Source of the DNA: Flavobacterium alvei
Lineage (GTDB): Bacteria; Bacteroidota; Bacteroidia; Flavobacteriales; Flavobacteriaceae
NCBI RefSeq assembly: GCF_002920895.1
Contig: NZ_PQVG01000002.1
Location: 310,001 to 374,000, forward strand
Direction of reading: 5' to 3'
Length of the DNA stretch: 64,000 nucleotides
Position numbers and translations under genes: made by a program. Shown one piece after another: positions 53,565 to 60,855 of the stretch. The notes under the pieces are model-generated. The model saw only the letters and a list, made by a program, of their open reading frames with translations, searched no databases and was not told where the DNA came from. Every line of letters starts with the position of its first letter. Positions within the stretch are counted from its first letter, which is position 1.

Positions 53565-54608
53565 ATGGCAAAAAGAGTAGTAACATTTGGTGAGATAATG
53601 TTAAGATTAGCACCTCAAGGATTTTTAAGATTTTCACAAGCAGACAATTTTGATGTTGTATATGGAGGAGGAGAATCTAATGTAGCTGTTTCACTAGCAA
53701 ATTATGGAATTCCTGTTGATTTTGTAACCCGTTTACCAAAAAATGATATTGGAGAATGTGCTATGATGGAAATGCGCAAAAGAGGAGTTGGCGTAGATAA
53801 TATAGTTTGGGGAGGAGAGCGTTTAGGAATTTATTTCCTTGAAACTGGAGCTGTAAGCAGAGGAAGTAAAGTAGTTTATGATAGAGCACACTCTTCAATG
53901 TCTGATATTCAGCCTGGAATGATCGATTGGGAGAAAGTTTTTGAAGGTGTTGAATGGTTTCACTGGACTGGTATTACTCCAGCAATTTCTCAAAGTTCTG
54001 CTGATGCCTGTTTAGAAGCTGTTAAAGCAGCTAGCAAATTAGGTGTTACTATTTCTACAGACTTAAATTACCGTGCTAAACTATGGAAATACGGTGGAGA
54101 TCGTGAAGCAATCATGACTGAATTGACTTCTTATTGTGATGTAATTTTAGGAAATGAAGAAGATGCTGAAATGCACTTTGGTATCAAACCAGCAGGAGCA
54201 GCAGTTCAAACTCACGGACATGATGTAAAAGCTGAAGCTTTCTTATCTGTTTGCCAACAAATGATGGAAAAATTCCCTAGAGCTAAAAAAGTAATTACTA
54301 CTTTAAGAGGTTCTATTTCAGCTTCTCACAACACTTGGGCTGGAGTTTTATACGACGGAAAACAAATGCTACAAACTCGCCAATATCAAATTACTGATAT
54401 CGTGGATAGAGTTGGTGGTGGTGATTCATTTATGGGAGGTTTAATCTACGGATTATTAACTTATCCAAATGATGATCAAAATGCATTAGACTTTGCTGTT
54501 GCTGCATCTTGCTTGAAACACACTATCAAAGGTGATGCTAACTTAGTTACTGTAGAAGAAGTTTCTAAACTTATGGGTGGCGATGCTTCTGGTAGAGTTG
54601 CTAGATAA
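53565..54608 (+). CDS. kdgK: 2-keto-3-deoxygluconate kinase, copy 2
   Basis: A 347-residue paralogue of the preceding gene, started at the ATG at 53565 (MAKRVVTFGEIMLRLAP). The catalytic loop reads RVGGGDSFMGGLIYG, with GGGD in place of GAGD, and an extra segment near residue 205 (GAAVQTHGHDVKAEAF) is absent from copy 1. The catalytic Asp is kept, so an active kinase is expected, perhaps with a different sugar acid. A 114-base gap separates the copies; the gap to yhcH is 10 bases. Confidence 0.93.
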   Translation: MAKRVVTFGEIMLRLAPQGFLRFSQADNFDVVYGGGESNVAVSLANYGIPVDFVTRLPKNDIGECAMMEMRKRGVGVDNIVWGGERLGIYFLETGAVSRGSKVVYDRAHSSMSDIQPGMIDWEKVFEGVEWFHWTGITPAISQSSADACLEAVKAASKLGVTISTDLNYRAKLWKYGGDREAIMTELTSYCDVILGNEEDAEMHFGIKPAGAAVQTHGHDVKAEAFLSVCQQMMEKFPRAKKVITTLRGSISASHNTWAGVLYDGKQMLQTRQYQITDIVDRVGGGDSFMGGLIYGLLTYPNDDQNALDFAVAASCLKHTIKGDANLVTVEEVSKLMGGDASGRVAR

Positions 54609-54618
54609 TTAAGGAATT

Positions 54619-55068
54619 ATGATAATAGATACACTAAATAACGGATCAAAATACACTAGCCTACACCCTTTGTTTGCAAGCGCATTTGACTTTATGAAAG
54701 AAAACGACATCACGACACTTGAAGATGGAGTTATTCAAATTTCAGAAGGTCTAAAAGTGATTGTTAGTACCGCAAACGGAAAAACTAGAGAAACTAGTTT
54801 GGCTAAATTTGAATGTCATGACAAAAACATAGATATTCAAGTTTGTGTAAAAGGATTGGAAACTATAGCTTGGAAACCAAGAGAAAAATGCATTACACCT
54901 AATGGAGAATACAATCCAGAAAAAGATGTACGTTTTTTTAATGACACTCCCGATATGGATTTTCAATTGACAGACAATCAGTTTGCAATATTCTATCCTG
55001 GAGATGTTCACGCTCCGATGATTGGTGATGGTGAAATCAAAAAATTGGTATTTAAAGTTAAAATCTAA
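54619..55068 (+). CDS. YhcH/YjgK/YiaL (DUF386) family cupin
   Basis: A 149-residue cupin-like protein: LEDGVIQISEGLKVIVSTANGKTRETSLAKFECHDKNIDIQVCVKGLETIAW, with the family His and Glu ligands, and QFAIFYPGDVHAPMIGDGEIKKLVFKVKI, with the final His and Lys. Members of the family act on sugar acids, for example as anomerases or in alginate- and sialate-related pathways. Being in a uronate operon, it may assist the ring opening of unsaturated galacturonate, since no kdgF gene is seen; this is inference. Confidence 0.93.
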   Translation: MIIDTLNNGSKYTSLHPLFASAFDFMKENDITTLEDGVIQISEGLKVIVSTANGKTRETSLAKFECHDKNIDIQVCVKGLETIAWKPREKCITPNGEYNPEKDVRFFNDTPDMDFQLTDNQFAIFYPGDVHAPMIGDGEIKKLVFKVKI

Positions 55069-55072
55069 AAAA

Positions 55073-55732
55073 ATGAGTAAAATTCAAAATGTAACAGATG
55101 CAATCGTAAAACAAGGGATGCTTCCTTTGTATTTTAATGCAGATGAAACCGTAACAATAGAAGTATTAAGAGCCATTTACAGAGCTGGAATCAAAGCTGT
55201 AGAATACACAAGCCGTGGAGAAACTGCTTTGAGCAACTTTACCAAAATGGTTGAAGTTCGTAATGCTGAAATGCCTGATTTATTATTAGGAATCGGAACT
55301 ATTAAAACACTTCAACAAGCAGAAGAATACTTAAAAGTAGGTGCTGATTTTTTCATCAGCCCAGGATTTGTTCCTGAAGTAGCTGCGTTTTTAATTCCAA
55401 AAGATGTGTTGTATAGCCCAGGTTGTATGACTCCGACCGAAATTATTGCTGCTGAAAATGCAGGAGTAACTTTCATCAAATTGTTTCCTGGAAATATGCT
55501 AGGACCAGATTTCTTGAGCGGTATCAAAGATATTTTCCCAAAATTAGTATTTATGCCTACAGGTGGCGTGGATACAACTAGAGGAAACATCGAAGGATGG
55601 TTCAAAGCTGGAGTTTCTGCAGTAGGAATGGGAAGCAAATTAATCAGCAAACAAGTAATGGCTGATAAAGATTATGCTAAAATTGAATCTGAAACTGTTG
55701 CAGTTTTAAATATCATCAATTCAATAAAATAA
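55073..55732 (+). CDS. eda: KDPG/KHG aldolase
   Basis: I start at the ATG at 55073 (MSKIQNVTDAIVKQGMLPLYFN), 4 bases after the yhcH stop; 219 residues. The class I aldolase shows EYTSRGE in place of EITLR, GIGTIKTLQQAE, the Schiff-base Lys in GVTFIKLFPGNMLGPDFL, and PTGGVD. It splits KDPG into pyruvate and glyceraldehyde 3-phosphate, the end of both uronate branches. Confidence 0.95.
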   Translation: MSKIQNVTDAIVKQGMLPLYFNADETVTIEVLRAIYRAGIKAVEYTSRGETALSNFTKMVEVRNAEMPDLLLGIGTIKTLQQAEEYLKVGADFFISPGFVPEVAAFLIPKDVLYSPGCMTPTEIIAAENAGVTFIKLFPGNMLGPDFLSGIKDIFPKLVFMPTGGVDTTRGNIEGWFKAGVSAVGMGSKLISKQVMADKDYAKIESETVAVLNIINSIK

Positions 55733-55737
55733 TACCC

Positions 55738-55782
55738 AATTAGCTTTCAGTTTATAATTAATTTTAAAACTGGAAGCTAATT
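55738..55782 (+). terminator. Hairpin terminator after eda
   Basis: AATTAGCTTTCAGTTT (55738-55753) pairs with AAAACTGGAAGCTAATT (55766-55782) with one G-T pair; TTTAAAATATT follows. It marks the end of the kduI-eda operon. Confidence 0.75.
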
Positions 55783-55847
55783 TTAAAATATTATTATTCG
55801 ATATAATTCGAGTAAATCAAATTACAAACAACTAACAAAAGAGTTGA

Positions 55848-55881
55848 TACATTTGTAAATCAAGTTAGGCAATCGATTACT
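55848..55881 (+). promoter_or_regulatory. Uronate operator upstream of uxaB, with a possible -7 box
   Basis: GGCAATCGATTACT (55868-55881) keeps the AATCGATT core. A TACATTTG (55848-55855) is 12 bases before it; spacing differs from the other three sites. The leader from here to the uxaB start is about 240 bases with nothing else recognisable. Confidence 0.6.
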
Positions 55882-56121
55882 TTTATTAATTCTGACACCA
55901 TAGAATTCAAAGTATTAAATGCAAGAGATGAAAAAGATTTGCAACTTTAGGATAATAAATGAAATAAAAATATATTAGACAATCATAGTTTTTGCTTTTC
56001 TACTGAGTCGTGTTTCTAAATACTACTAGAATAAAAGCAGTTTTACAAACTCAATATGGTCTATCAAACAAACATATATACACAAAATAATACACTAATA
56101 ATCATACTTTAAGAATATAAA

Positions 56122-57564
56122 ATGAAAAAATTAAATAGAATAAATACAGGTTTAGAAAAATTACAACCTATCAAAGTAGTTCAATTTGGTGAAGGTAATT
56201 TCTTGAGAGCATTTGTTGATTATGCCTTTCAAAGACTAAATAAAGAAGTAGATTTTAATGCTGGAATTGCAATAGTTCAACCATTGAAAGAGGGTATGAT
56301 AAACATGATTAACGATCAAGATGGTCTTTACACTTTGTTTATGAATGGAATCAAAAAAGGCGAGAAAATTCAAGACATCGAGTTAATTTCAAATATTGTA
56401 AAAGCTATAAATCCATACTCTGATTTTGCCGATTATTTAGCTTTAGCTAGAGAAGAAGAACTTCAATTTATTGTTTCCAATACTACTGAAGCTGGAATTG
56501 CATTTATTGATACTGACACTCCAGACATGCAACCACCCGTTGGATTTCCAGCAAAATTGACTGTTTTACTGTACGAAAGATTCAAACATTTCAATGGAGA
56601 TGCTTCAAAAGGATTAACCGTAATCCCTTGTGAATTAATTGATTACAATTCAGAAACATTAAAAAAATACATCCTACAATATTGTGATTTATGGCAATTA
56701 GGAGATGCATTCAAAACTTGGGCATCGGACGCTTGTACATATCACAGTACTTTGGTTGACAGAATTGTTCCTGGATATCCAAGAGCCGAAATCGAAGATT
56801 ACAATAACAAATTAGATTATCAAGACAATCTAATTGTTGCTGCTGAACCATTTTTCCTTTGGGCAATTGAAGGTGGCGATGATTTAAAAGCAAAATTACC
56901 TTTCCATAAAACCGATTTGAATGTAAAAATCGTTGATGATATTCGTCCATTCAAAATGATTAAAGTTCGTATTTTGAACGGTGCGCACACTGCAATGGTT
57001 CCTTGCTCGCTTTTGTATGGCAACAAATTAGTAATGGAAACCGTTAACGGGGATTTCACTGGAAAATTTGTTGACAACGTTATCGGCGAAATCAGCGAAA
57101 CTTTGGCTATGGACAAGAACGAAATCACTGCCTACTGTGAAGAAGTAATGGATCGTTTTAAAAACCCATTCATCAAACACGCATTAGCTGATATTGCCTT
57201 AAATTCTATCTCAAAATTCAAAGTAAGAGTTTTGCCTAGTTTATTAGGTTATGTTAATTCTCAGAAAAAATTACCAACTAATTTAACTTTTTCATTGGCT
57301 TGCTTAATCCAATTCTACAAAGGAACTTGGAACAACGAAGCCTTACCTGTAAAAGATACTCCAGAATTAGTGGAAGCATTCAAAAAAGCCAGGGAATTAG
57401 GGTCTTTAGATTCGGTTGTAGCTTCTGTCTTAGCAAATACAGAATTTTGGGGCGAAGATTTAACAAAAATCGAAGGTTTACCAGAAGCATTAGTAGTAGC
57501 TTTGACTGAAATTGAAGCTAACGGAATTGAAAATGGCTTTGCTAATTTCAGTGCTAAATACTAA
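56122..57564 (+). CDS. uxaB: Tagaturonate reductase (altronate oxidoreductase)
   Basis: A 480-residue member of the polyol-specific long-chain dehydrogenase family. VVQFGEGNFLRAFVDYAFQ at the start is the UxaB-type nucleotide-site signature; later SNTTEAGIAF, LTVIPCELIDYN, TYHSTLVDRIVPGYPR and IRILNGAHTAMVP (in the form KVRILNGAHTAMVPCS) with the catalytic Lys/Asn/His set. It reduces tagaturonate to altronate with NADH. It has its own operator and lies apart from uxaC. Confidence 0.95.
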   Translation: MKKLNRINTGLEKLQPIKVVQFGEGNFLRAFVDYAFQRLNKEVDFNAGIAIVQPLKEGMINMINDQDGLYTLFMNGIKKGEKIQDIELISNIVKAINPYSDFADYLALAREEELQFIVSNTTEAGIAFIDTDTPDMQPPVGFPAKLTVLLYERFKHFNGDASKGLTVIPCELIDYNSETLKKYILQYCDLWQLGDAFKTWASDACTYHSTLVDRIVPGYPRAEIEDYNNKLDYQDNLIVAAEPFFLWAIEGGDDLKAKLPFHKTDLNVKIVDDIRPFKMIKVRILNGAHTAMVPCSLLYGNKLVMETVNGDFTGKFVDNVIGEISETLAMDKNEITAYCEEVMDRFKNPFIKHALADIALNSISKFKVRVLPSLLGYVNSQKKLPTNLTFSLACLIQFYKGTWNNEALPVKDTPELVEAFKKARELGSLDSVVASVLANTEFWGEDLTKIEGLPEALVVALTEIEANGIENGFANFSAKY

Positions 57565-57613
57565 TTAAGCAAAAAGATTAATTAGTAGTATAAACTAAAA
57601 CAATTATACTATC

Positions 57614-57697
57614 AATTTCACCATATAAGACATATAAGTTCACATAAGAGGATTTCATAAAAACTTAAATGAACTTATATGTCTTATATGGTAAATA
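57614..57697. repeat. Inverted repeat with 23-base perfect arms between uxaB and uxaA
   Basis: Arms 57620-57642 and 57670-57692 are exact complements, beginning ACCATATAAGACATATAAG, and the pairing continues inwards imperfectly. The sequence is a better-conserved relative of the inner repeat at 23075-23151. It could form a strong hairpin within the uxaB-uxaA transcript. Confidence 0.88.
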
Positions 57698-57745
57698 AAA
57701 AAACACTATTTTGTTCTAATCAAGAACTATTTTAAAATTATTATC

Positions 57746-59356
57746 ATGAAGAAATTAATAAAAGTAAATCCAGCAGATAACGTAATTGTCGCTTTAACCG
57801 ATTTGGTACAAAACGAACAAATTGTGTTTGAAGGAACTACCGTATCACCTATAACTGATGTTAAAGCAAAACATAAAATTGCAGAGAGCGATTTTGCAAT
57901 TGGTGATGAAATTATAATGTATGGTGTTTTGGTAGGAAAAGCGGTAAAACCTATAAAAAAAGGAGAAGTAATTACCACCGAAAATGTAAAACATCAAAGT
58001 GAAAAAGTTTTTGGTAAAAATGGCAGTTTAGGTTGGACTCCACCAAACGTAGATCGTTGGAAAGACAAAACTTTCAACGGATACCACCGTACTGATGGAC
58101 AAGTGGGAACCAAAAACGTTTGGTTATTTATTCCATTGGTTTTTTGTGAAAACAAAAATATCGAAAAACTGAAAGATATTTTCGAAAACGAACTACTACC
58201 CAAAAAAGACGTTTCATATAAAAATTTATTACGCTCTTTAATTGAAGATAAAAGCGTAGAAGAAGTTGCTTCCAAAAATACTAATGAAAATCTTTTAGAT
58301 AATGTTGAAGTAAAATTCATCAATCATCAAGGTGGTTGTGGTGGAATTCGACAAGATTCAGAATTGTTGGCAAAACTGCTTGCTGGATATGTGAACAATC
58401 CGAATGTTGCTGGTGCCACTATTTTAAGTTTGGGTTGCCAAAATTTGCAAGTATCTATTTTTAAAGAGGCATTGAAAGCAATTAGCCCAAATTGTGATAA
58501 AGAAATTTTGATCTATGAGCAACAACAAATTGGAACTACCGATGAAATGTTCCAAATGGTGATTAAAGATTCTTATGAAGCCATTAAAAGAGCCAACAAA
58601 ATCGAACGTAAACCTGCTCCTCTTACAAAACTAAGTATTGGTTTAGAGTGTGGTGGATCTGACGGATTTTCAGGAATATCGGCAAATCCAGCATTGGGGG
58701 TTGTTTCAGACATTTTCGCAGCATTGGGAGCCAAATCTATTTTGGCAGAGTTTCCAGAATTGTGTGGAGTTGAGCAAGAATTGATGAACCGATGTGTTGA
58801 CGAAGAAAAAGCAGACAAGTTTTTATCTTTGATGAAAGCTTTTGAAAAATCAGTTGTAGATGCAGGTTCAGGATTTGATATGAACCCATCTCCAGGAAAT
58901 ATTAAAGACGGATTAATTACAGATGCTATGAAATCTGCTGGGGCTTCTAAAAAAGGTGGAACTGCACCTATTGTAGATGTTTTGGATTACGGTGAATATA
59001 TTTCAAAACCAGGTTTAAACCTTCTAAACACACCAGGCAATGACGCCGAATGTACTACAGGATTGGTTGGATCAGGAGCAACAGTTGTTTTATTTACAAC
59101 AGGTTTAGGAAATCCGATGGGAAATCCAGTTGCACCCGTTGTGAAAATTGCTTCAAACACAGCATTAACTAATAGAATGTCGGATATTATCGATTTCAAT
59201 GCGGGAACTGTGATTACTGGTGAAAGAACCATTACCGAAGTTGGAGCAGAAATTGTAGATTATATTATAGAATTGGCGAGCGGAAACGTAGAAACGAAAG
59301 CTGACCAATTAAAACAAGATGTATTTATTCCTTGGAAAAGAGGAGTATCTTTATAG
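57746..59356 (+). CDS. uxaA: Altronate dehydratase (fused SAF plus catalytic domains)
   Basis: A 536-residue UxaA with an N-terminal SAF domain (about 1-90) and a C-terminal catalytic domain. Motifs: GYHRTDGQVGTKNVWLFIPLVFC, NHQGGCGGIRQDSELLAKLL, LGLECGGSDGFSGISANP in the form SIGLECGGSDGFSG, and FTTGLGNPMGNPVAPVVKIASN. It dehydrates altronate to KDG. No operator is visible directly upstream, so it is probably read through from uxaB past the inverted repeat. A terminator follows. Confidence 0.96.
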   Translation: MKKLIKVNPADNVIVALTDLVQNEQIVFEGTTVSPITDVKAKHKIAESDFAIGDEIIMYGVLVGKAVKPIKKGEVITTENVKHQSEKVFGKNGSLGWTPPNVDRWKDKTFNGYHRTDGQVGTKNVWLFIPLVFCENKNIEKLKDIFENELLPKKDVSYKNLLRSLIEDKSVEEVASKNTNENLLDNVEVKFINHQGGCGGIRQDSELLAKLLAGYVNNPNVAGATILSLGCQNLQVSIFKEALKAISPNCDKEILIYEQQQIGTTDEMFQMVIKDSYEAIKRANKIERKPAPLTKLSIGLECGGSDGFSGISANPALGVVSDIFAALGAKSILAEFPELCGVEQELMNRCVDEEKADKFLSLMKAFEKSVVDAGSGFDMNPSPGNIKDGLITDAMKSAGASKKGGTAPIVDVLDYGEYISKPGLNLLNTPGNDAECTTGLVGSGATVVLFTTGLGNPMGNPVAPVVKIASNTALTNRMSDIIDFNAGTVITGERTITEVGAEIVDYIIELASGNVETKADQLKQDVFIPWKRGVSL

Positions 59357-59387
59357 AAGATTATTGTTTATTGTTTAGTTTTTATTT

Positions 59388-59424
59388 AAAAAGGTGGAAG
59401 AAGTAAAATTCTTCCACCTTTTTG
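59388..59424 (+). terminator. Terminator after uxaA
   Basis: AAAAAGGTGGAAG and its exact complement with a 10-base loop and a T tract. Confidence 0.88.
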
Positions 59425-59561
59425 TTTGTACTAGTTTCTAATACTTATAATTTTTGCTATTTGTCACGCTAGAATCGCCTGAATTTAGTTGCTCTCGTTT
59501 GTTGAGACGCTTACTGCTTGACAATTGAAGTATTATTTTATTATTCTTTTTGCATTACCTC

Positions 59562-59603
59562 CAAAAAAAAAGAGGATATTCATTGCTGAATATCCTCTTT
59601 TAA
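59562..59603. terminator. Terminator for the secreted-protein gene on the minus strand
   Basis: AAAAGAGGATATTCA and its complement TGAATATCCTCTTTT around TTGC, with an A tract on the left that reads as a T tract on the minus strand. The region 59425-59561 holds nothing recognisable. Confidence 0.88.
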
Positions 59604-59623
59604 TATGCTAAAAGTACTTACTA

Positions 59624-60394
59624 TTATTGAACAATAACTTTTACCGATTTTTCTCCATCAGCAGATTTTGCATTTACAATGTAAATACCACTATTGATGT
59701 CTAAACTAGAATCAGCATCTACTTGTGCAGTTTTAACTAATGAACCCAAAACGTTATAAACGTTCACTTTAGTAGTAGATTTTATGTTTGATAAATAGAT
59801 TTTGCTGTCCTTAGCAAAAACAGTTATATCCAAATCTTTTTGAAAGTTTTTGTTTGAAAGCACACCGTCTGTTACAGCAATTTTATGATAATTAATCGAT
59901 GAATTTGAATACACATAAATAGTTCCTGCTGCTCCAGTATAAGAAACAGTTAAAAGTAGTGGTTTAGTAGAATCTTCATCTGTCATCTGACCTAAAATAT
60001 TTGTTCCATCACTTATTAGACAAGCACGTGCTCCAGTACCATTAACCCTAAACCAAACTTTAATAGTAGAAGGTCCTGTAACAGGAAAAGAAAAATATCG
60101 TCTAGCTGGTAAAGCACCTGTAATGGAACTATTCCCGTTAGATTTCCACTCATTTTCAGGATCGTAACCGTCGCTAAAAACAATACTAGCTGGAGCAACT
60201 GCCATACCTCCAAAAGTAGCTGAAACAGCAGCTACAGTCAAACCATTAATTTCTTGCGTTCCTGTAGTCATTTGGGCAAGATCAGCAGGCCAAGATGTAG
60301 AGGTTGTTCCTATTTCCCAAGTACGATTTTGAGCAATTGTCATTGTTGTTATTGACAACATCGCGAAAGTAAATAAAAGTAAAGTTTTTTTCAT
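59624..60394 (-). CDS. T9SS-secreted protein of unknown function in the uronate regulon
   Basis: I start at the Met at 60394 (MKKTLLLFTFAMLSITTMTIAQ, a clear signal peptide), since the operator lies in the longer frame; 256 residues. Residues about 25-175 form a beta-rich domain (TWEIGTTSTSWPADLAQM, ARRYFSFPVTGPSTIKVWFRVNG) that looks like a carbohydrate-binding sandwich or a module attached to pectate lyases; I do not recognise it firmly. A type A sorting tail follows (YNVLGSLVKTAQVDADSSLDINSGIYIVNAKSADGEKSVKVIVQ). Operator control suggests a role in pectin or uronate use. Confidence 0.85.
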   Translation of the reverse strand: MKKTLLLFTFAMLSITTMTIAQNRTWEIGTTSTSWPADLAQMTTGTQEINGLTVAAVSATFGGMAVAPASIVFSDGYDPENEWKSNGNSSITGALPARRYFSFPVTGPSTIKVWFRVNGTGARACLISDGTNILGQMTDEDSTKPLLLTVSYTGAAGTIYVYSNSSINYHKIAVTDGVLSNKNFQKDLDITVFAKDSKIYLSNIKSTTKVNVYNVLGSLVKTAQVDADSSLDINSGIYIVNAKSADGEKSVKVIVQ

Positions 60395-60424
60395 AATAAA
60401 AGGTTTAATTGGTTTATAAAAATT

Positions 60425-60468
60425 TGTAATCGATTGCATAAAATTACTACTATTTTCTGAATGTACAA
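60425..60468 (-). promoter_or_regulatory. Promoter plus uronate operator of the secreted-protein gene
   Basis: On the minus strand TTG (60466-60468), exactly 19 bases, TAATTTTA (60439-60446), then TGCAATCGATTACA (60425-60438) with no gap. The layout is the same as at kduI. Confidence 0.78.
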
Positions 60469-60546
60469 AAAAAAATGTGTTTTTTATAATTTAAACAACA
60501 AAACAAAGTATTTATACGAATTATTACACGAATTGTTTGCGAAATA

Positions 60547-60574
60547 AAAAATAGGGCTAGAAAAGCCCTATTTT
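60547..60574. terminator. Terminator behind the gene relic
   Basis: AAAATAGGGCT and its complement AGCCCTATTTT around a 4-5 base loop, with A and T runs on the outsides. Confidence 0.8.
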
Positions 60575-60602
60575 AAAATTCCATCTGTATAAGAATTCTA
60601 GT

Positions 60603-60763
60603 TTAGAAAAACCTTTTAATTGTAACTACTTTTTGACCATCATTAGTATTCAAAACTACGATATCTCCCTTTTAAAACCCCAAACATCAGTCTTGACTTG
60701 GGCTTGCATAAACGATACCGAAAACAGTAGCGCTAGAAAAAGTAATCATAAATTGTGCTTCAT
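60603..60763 (-). pseudogene. Relic of a T9SS-secreted protein gene: signal peptide joined to sorting tail
   Basis: Read on the minus strand from the ATG at 60763: M-K-H-N-L, an in-frame TGA, then LLFLALLFSVSFMQAQVKTDVWGF, a normal signal peptide ending in QAQ. After about ten more residues the frame shifts, and the other frame continues as KGDIVVLNTNDGQKVVTIKRFF and a stop at 60603-60605, the usual end of a type A sorting domain. The length is 161 bases, not a multiple of three. So the whole functional middle has been deleted and a stop and a frameshift remain. The terminator at 60547 is kept. Confidence 0.75.
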
Positions 60764-60794
60764 AATTATTTTGGTTATTGGGTTAATTAAAAAT

Positions 60795-60842
60795 AAAAAA
60801 AAAGAGATGCAAAAACCATTGTTAAAGCATCTCTTTTTTTTT
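60795..60842. terminator. Terminator behind the DUF5123 gene
   Basis: AAAAAGAGATGC and its complement GCATCTCTTTTT with a 17-base loop; A run on the left serves the minus strand. Confidence 0.8.
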
Positions 60843-60855
60843 AAACTAAGTTATA

